64,000 bases of DNA. Source: an uncultured Shimia sp. Lineage in GTDB: Bacteria > Pseudomonadota > Alphaproteobacteria > Rhodobacterales > Rhodobacteraceae. The stretch lies in assembly GCF_947498095.1 (NCBI RefSeq), contig NZ_CANMJE010000001.1, positions 62,001 through 126,000 on the forward strand, in the 5' to 3' direction. The notes under the pieces are model-generated. The model did no database searches. It saw only the letters and a program-made list of their open reading frames with translations, and was not told the DNA's origin. Positions 60,075 through 64,000 of the stretch are shown here, in pieces. Made by a program: the position numbers and the translations under genes. The stretch's first letter is position 1; every line of letters begins with the position of its first letter.

Positions 60075-61208
60075 ATGGCTAAGCAAGACAGCGGTGTGAA
60101 ATCCGCATTTTTCGTTATTGCGGATATTTCAGGTTATACAAAATTCATGGCGGAGACGCCGATTGAACACGCCAAGGGAATACTGGAATCGCTGTTTGGC
60201 GATCTTGTGCCGGCGATCCGAGCGCCGCTTTCGGTGTCCGGGCTTCAAGGCGACGCAGTCTTTGCCTATGCCTTTGAGACCGACGTGATGACCAAACAGT
60301 TCATCCTCGACTTTTCCGAACAGCTTTACTGTGTTTTTGCCCGTGCAAAGGAAAAAATGCTGATCAACACCAGCTGCCCGTGCGATGCCTGCTCGAAAGT
60401 AGACGCGCTAGAACTGAAAATCGTGGTGCATCATGGTGATTGCGTTATCCAAGACACCGGAGGCCGTCAGGAGCTGGCCGGGCAAGACGTCATAACCTCG
60501 TTCCGCCTTCTCAAGAACGACGTAAAAAAGAACACCGGTCTCAACGCCTATACGCTGATCACCTGCGACGCGATCCGGGCGATGGATATGGCTGAGTATT
60601 TTGATGAGAAAGAGTTTCACACCGAGGACATCGAACACATTGGCGAGGTTGAGTTTGTCGTGCGCGACATGCGTGCCGCGTGGGAGCGTCGCCGCGGGTC
60701 AGAGCGGACATTTGTACAGCCGGGTGATGATTTGTTGATGGAGGAATGGATCATACCGGTTCCAGTTTCACCCGAGATTGCCTTTACCATCTGCACACGC
60801 CCTGACTTGCGAGCGGAATGGATTGGCGCAGATCAGGTTGACTTATTGGACACCAACAAGGGCAAGATCGAACCTGGCACGACCTATCATTGCCACCACG
60901 GCGACGACATATTTCCCTACGAGATTGTCGACTGGAACCATGGCGACTATGTGACCGGCCGATACAACCTGCCGATGGGTCTGTCGATGCTGGAAACTAT
61001 GGAACTGGTCGAAGCAGGCGATGGCACCATGATCAAGTTGCGATTTGAAAAACCGAAATCGGCCAAGTTGATGGGTAAGATCATGAACGGCATGGTGCAG
61101 AAAAAGCTGAAAAGCATCATCGTGCCGGACAAAGATAACCGGATCACCAGGATCAAAGCGTTGGGCGAAAAAATAGCAGCCGAAAACACTAAGGCCGCCG
61201 CGGCCTAA
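60075..61208 (+). CDS. DUF2652 cyclase-like domain fused to SRPBCC domain
   Basis: A 377-residue protein with two parts. Residues 1-205 match DUF2652 and look like a class III nucleotide cyclase: 'FFVIADISGYTKFM' (Asp17) and 'SGLQGDAVFAYAF' (Asp60) hold metal-binding positions. A CPCDAC cluster (101-106) lies in an insertion. From about residue 220 an SRPBCC/START-like ligand pocket follows ('EEWIIPVPVSPEIAFTICTR'). It could be a cyclase or an inactive sensor; the Cys cluster might bind metal. The next gene overlaps its end by four bases, convergent. Confidence 0.82.
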   Translation: MAKQDSGVKSAFFVIADISGYTKFMAETPIEHAKGILESLFGDLVPAIRAPLSVSGLQGDAVFAYAFETDVMTKQFILDFSEQLYCVFARAKEKMLINTSCPCDACSKVDALELKIVVHHGDCVIQDTGGRQELAGQDVITSFRLLKNDVKKNTGLNAYTLITCDAIRAMDMAEYFDEKEFHTEDIEHIGEVEFVVRDMRAAWERRRGSERTFVQPGDDLLMEEWIIPVPVSPEIAFTICTRPDLRAEWIGADQVDLLDTNKGKIEPGTTYHCHHGDDIFPYEIVDWNHGDYVTGRYNLPMGLSMLETMELVEAGDGTMIKLRFEKPKSAKLMGKIMNGMVQKKLKSIIVPDKDNRITRIKALGEKIAAENTKAAAA

Positions 61209-61981
61209 CCTTGCGCCTTCACGTGGTTCAACCAGTTTATCAGCTCGCGAGCACGAGTATCCAGCGCAAGGTCTGAGGTAGACGTTCCCAGCCTTTGGGC
61301 CGCATCTTCATCTGTGTCGGCAATGGCTAGATCTGCGGTCAGGTCTTGCCCGCCGCTAAACACCCCGCGCCCGCCAGTCGAGGCCGCAACATCCGCCATG
61401 CTCATCTCAGGGTGGTACTGCGTACCCCAGAATTCCACGCCGTTCGCCTCGTAGACCATCGCCTGCACCGGCGAATGCGGATTGCCCGCTATCAGCGTTG
61501 CGCCTTCGGGCAGTTTTTGCACCTCGTCACGGTGGACGCACGGGACCGCCCAGCCATCTGAACGCCCTGCCATCATCGCATGTGCTGCACCCAGTTCTGA
61601 CCGGGTAATGTTTTTGGCCGGGCCAATCTCAAACCCATTGGGCGAGGCGCCAACATCCCCACCCAAAACGACAGCCGCCAGCTGCAAACCGTTGCACGAG
61701 CCCCAGACCGGGCGGTTTTGTTGAAACGTGCGCTCCATTTCCGCGCGGAGTGGCGCGGCTTCGGGCGCGTTGGTGGCCCAGTCGACCCCGGACCCGGTAT
61801 ACACCACGCCATCTACGCCATCATAGACGTCTTTGGACAAAGGCCCGGCGTAGGGGCAAGCCACCTTGAGCGTCAGGGAAGGGTCCAGCATTTGAAAGGT
61901 CCTGACAAACAAGCTCGCGGCAGATTTGCCCCGCGCCAAGAGGTCAGACGAATTGCTTTCGACTATCAGAATTGTGGTCAT
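61205..61981 (-). CDS. Class I glutamine amidotransferase-like protein
   Basis: A 258-residue GATase1 protein. The nucleophile Cys is in 'VWGSCNGLQLAAVVLGG' near residue 95, and the His-Glu pair in 'FWGTQYHPEMSMADV' near residue 190. It resembles stand-alone GMP-synthase-like or gamma-glutamyl hydrolase GATases. No synthase partner is adjacent. Its end overlaps the convergent DUF2652 gene by four bases. Confidence 0.9.
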   Translation of the reverse strand: MTTILIVESNSSDLLARGKSAASLFVRTFQMLDPSLTLKVACPYAGPLSKDVYDGVDGVVYTGSGVDWATNAPEAAPLRAEMERTFQQNRPVWGSCNGLQLAAVVLGGDVGASPNGFEIGPAKNITRSELGAAHAMMAGRSDGWAVPCVHRDEVQKLPEGATLIAGNPHSPVQAMVYEANGVEFWGTQYHPEMSMADVAASTGGRGVFSGGQDLTADLAIADTDEDAAQRLGTSTSDLALDTRARELINWLNHVKAQG

Positions 61982-62108
61982 GGCAGCGCTCCCTGTTCGG
62001 TGTTTTAGGATAACCCGGGTCTGCGCAATTTCACAGCCATCCCCGACATCAGATAGTCAGAAGGCGGCCTTAGCTGTGCACGCCAGGCTGGCTTGTTCCC
62101 GTCACCCC

Positions 62109-62139
62109 AAAAAGAAAGGGCGGGGTAAAACCCCGCCCT
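62109..62139 (-). terminator. Rho-independent terminator after pheS
   Basis: On the minus strand AGGGCGGGG pairs perfectly with CCCCGCCCT around TTTTA, followed by TTCTTTTT. It lies 22 bp after the pheS stop. Confidence 0.88.
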
Positions 62140-62160
62140 ACATCTAATCTAGAACCCGAG

Positions 62161-63231
62161 TTATCTCGACAAACCACCATGCAATGTCGGCTGATCCAGC
62201 GGGGCAAACCCATAGTGACGCAGCCAGCGCAGATCACTGTCAAAGAAGGCGCGCAGGTCCGGAATGCCGTATTTCAGCATGGCAATCCGGTCGATGCCCA
62301 TGCCAAAGGCAAAGCCCTGATATTCGTTGGGATCAATGCCACCGGCTTCCAAAACCTTGGGATGAACCATGCCCGAGCCAAGAACCTCGAGCCAGTCGTC
62401 ACCTTCACCAACCTTCACGGTTCCACCCTCCCAAGAACACTGGATATCGACCTCGGCCGAAGGCTCAGTGAACGGGAAATGCGAGGCGCGGAAACGGGTT
62501 TCCACGTGCGTGCCGAAGAAGGCTGAAAAGAACTCTTCCAGCACCCATTTCAGGTTCGCCATTGAGATATCCTTGCCCAGCGCCAGACCTTCGACCTGAT
62601 GGAACATCGGCGTGTGCGTCTGGTCATAATCGGCGCGATAGACGCGACCCGGGCAGATGATGCGGATCGGCGCACCGGTCTTTTCCATGGTCCGGATTTG
62701 GACCGGCGAGGTGTGTGTGCGCAGCACGTGCGGGGGGCGATTGTCGCCCTCAGCACGATGCGTGTAGAACGTGTCCATTTCGGCCCGCGCGGGGTGGTGA
62801 CCCGGGATATTCAGCGCGTCGAAGTTGTACCAATCGGTTTCGATCTGCGGCCCCTCGGCCACGGCAAAGCCCATATCGGCAAAAATCGCGGTAACCTCAT
62901 CCATGACCTGGCTGACAGGGTGAATGGTGCCCTGACGGCGGTTGCGGCCGGGCAGTGTCACGTCCAGCCATTCGGTTTTCAGGCGTGCATCCAGCGCGGC
63001 GTCGGCAAGCGCGGCCTTCTTGGCGGCAAGGGCCGAGTTGATCTCATCCTTTAACGCGTTCAGCGCCGGACCCGCGACCTGACGCTCTTCTGGTGTCATC
63101 TTGCCCAGTTCGCGCATCTTCAGGCTGACTTCGCCCTTTTTACCCACGGCTTGAACCCGCAGTTCTTCCAGTGCGGGCTCGTCAGCGGCAGCGGCAATCG
63201 CCTCGATGTATTTGTTGCGCAGGTCTTCCAT
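62161..63231 (-). CDS. pheS: Phenylalanyl-tRNA synthetase alpha subunit
   Basis: The 356-residue catalytic subunit. An N-terminal coiled coil (residues 1-90) precedes the class II core: motif 2 in '[20 protein letters not shown]', '[18 protein letters not shown]' and motif 3 in '[18 protein letters not shown]'. The Ala/Gly position that decides Phe-analogue specificity lies in the latter block. A strong terminator follows, so pheT is transcribed separately. Confidence 0.97.
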   Translation of the reverse strand: MEDLRNKYIEAIAAAADEPALEELRVQAVGKKGEVSLKMRELGKMTPEERQVAGPALNALKDEINSALAAKKAALADAALDARLKTEWLDVTLPGRNRRQGTIHPVSQVMDEVTAIFADMGFAVAEGPQIETDWYNFDALNIPGHHPARAEMDTFYTHRAEGDNRPPHVLRTHTSPVQIRTMEKTGAPIRIICPGRVYRADYDQTHTPMFHQVEGLALGKDISMANLKWVLEEFFSAFFGTHVETRFRASHFPFTEPSAEVDIQCSWEGGTVKVGEGDDWLEVLGSGMVHPKVLEAGGIDPNEYQGFAFGMGIDRIAMLKYGIPDLRAFFDSDLRWLRHYGFAPLDQPTLHGGLSR

Positions 63232-63299
63232 GTCCGGCCCTCGAAATTAGCTTGCGCTCTGCTATCACATGGGCGGCTGAAAGCAACCCCGGGCCCGTG

Positions 63300-63926
63300 T
63301 CACAGCACATGACGCCCCTTCCATGCCCGGGCATCTGCCAAAAGGCGGGTGACCCCCTGATCTTCGATCCGCAATTCTTCGAAATGCGTGGCCAGATTGG
63401 CAACATAGTCAAAGCTGCTGCCCAGCCACCCCTGTCCCGTCGCGCAAAACCTGACCTGATCGTCATGGCTGAGATCGGGCGCAATCAGCTCGGCGTCGTG
63501 ATTGGCCATAAAGGCCAGCGCCTCGACTGGGCCATGATCCGTTCCAGCCCGAAGAAAGCTTGGAATATAGGCATCCCCCACCCTCTCACGACGCCACAGG
63601 ATACGCGTTTCTTCCACTTGTTCTTCCGCGCGGATGCGAAAAACCAACCCGTGACAGCCGTGGCCATGCTCTAGTGCTGCCATGACGCCGGGAACGTCCC
63701 GCGTGCCCCGCCCGCCATAGATGTCGCGCAGAATGAACTTACGTTCGACCTCGGGGGCAAAAGCACGACGCACCTCGGCAAACCGAAAGGCTGGGTTCCA
63801 GATCAGGCTGCCATAGGCAAAGACCCAGATATCCTGTTCCTCGCGTCCTTTCAGCGCCTGCACCCGGTCGGCCTCACGTGCCTCATCACTCAGCTTCCAT
63901 GTCTTGGACGCCCCGTTCGCCAGCAC
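63300..63926 (-). CDS. ChaC-like gamma-glutamylcyclotransferase, N-terminus uncertain
   Basis: A ChaC-type enzyme that would cleave glutathione to 5-oxoproline and Cys-Gly. 'IWVFAYGSLIWNPAFRF' is the YGSLxW substrate-binding motif, and the catalytic Glu is in 'GDAYIPSFLRAGTDHGPVEA' region. GTG 63926 is the nearest start, but the frame stays open to the window edge (reading ITPPEESELRDFDPASIEE upstream), so the true start may be outside the window. GGAGGAG at 63966-63972 could be part of an alternative initiation region. Confidence 0.8.
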   Translation of the reverse strand: MLANGASKTWKLSDEAREADRVQALKGREEQDIWVFAYGSLIWNPAFRFAEVRRAFAPEVERKFILRDIYGGRGTRDVPGVMAALEHGHGCHGLVFRIRAEEQVEETRILWRRERVGDAYIPSFLRAGTDHGPVEALAFMANHDAELIAPDLSHDDQVRFCATGQGWLGSSFDYVANLATHFEELRIEDQGVTRLLADARAWKGRHVL

Positions 63927-64000
63927 AATCTCTTCGATAGACGCCGGGTCAAAGTCGCGCAGCTCAGACTCCTCCGGAGGAGTGATGAGGCTTCGTAGGC

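Noticed and set aside
1..64000. tRNA, rRNA, CRISPR array, insertion sequence or prophage
   Set aside because: None was found on reading intergenic regions and gene products; gaps are short and no integrase or transposase is encoded.

Overview
The window looks like the chromosome of an alphaproteobacterium of the Roseobacter group (Rhodobacteraceae/Roseobacteraceae). This is inferred from family composition and gene order: a bifunctional Rsh next to rpoZ and folK, fmt with three peptide deformylases in a row, COQ9 divergent from rpsU, DUF6638 and DUF1523 proteins, a non-pyrrolysine MttB homologue, and short intergenic repeats of a kind I associate with roseobacters. I see no rRNA or tRNA gene, insertion sequence, prophage, integrase or CRISPR array. 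Coding density is high and most neighbours share overlapping start and stop codons.

Layout. 0-12 kb is mostly housekeeping: DUF2062, rsh, rpoZ, folK (minus), a NYN-domain protein, a cytochrome c, an ispH-LysE-methyltransferase-rnhA operon (plus), a small membrane protein, the fmt-def-def-def operon (minus) and a PatB/MalY-like lyase. 12-22 kb carries a glutathionyl-hydroquinone-reductase-like protein, a lipoprotein, a polytopic membrane protein behind a sulfide-repressor-like operator, an aminotransferase/GntR divergent pair, a quinone reductase, COQ9/rpsU and a DEAD-box helicase. 22-35 kb is catabolic: UspA, a Na+/alanine symporter, divergent GlxA-like and GntR regulators, a DapA-like/aldehyde dehydrogenase/FAD amine oxidase operon, an MttB-like methyltransferase, glutathione-dependent formaldehyde dehydrogenase, an I78 inhibitor lipoprotein and a class III aminotransferase resembling taurine:pyruvate aminotransferase.

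36.9-44.4 kb is the most unusual part. It is one minus-strand run of eight genes with overlapping or closely spaced ends, built around an AAA+ ATPase, a long coiled-coil protein, two unclassified larger proteins (one DUF6638), DUF1523 and several small membrane proteins. No pathway is assignable. I regard it as the best candidate for an undescribed system. One of its genes (39222-40016) is visibly more AT-rich than its neighbours and looks like an insertion into the operon.

44.6-64 kb holds a cupin, a P1-family (DmpA-like) peptidase, an Lrp/ald divergent pair, DUF4105, MscS and MscL, a second GST, a GMC oxidoreductase, YtoQ, a methyltransferase/LysR pair, an unclassified protein preceded by a leader peptide and hairpins, pheT and pheS (separated by unrelated genes), a DUF2652-SRPBCC protein and a ChaC-like gene at the edge.

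Other points worth following: the third deformylase has lost both its metal-binding Cys and its catalytic Glu; a 19-codon leader peptide sits between RNA hairpins upstream of the 54964-55935 gene; a perfect ATTC-N8-GAAT operator lies before the membrane protein at 13805; and a dispersed intergenic repeat occurs in about four copies.
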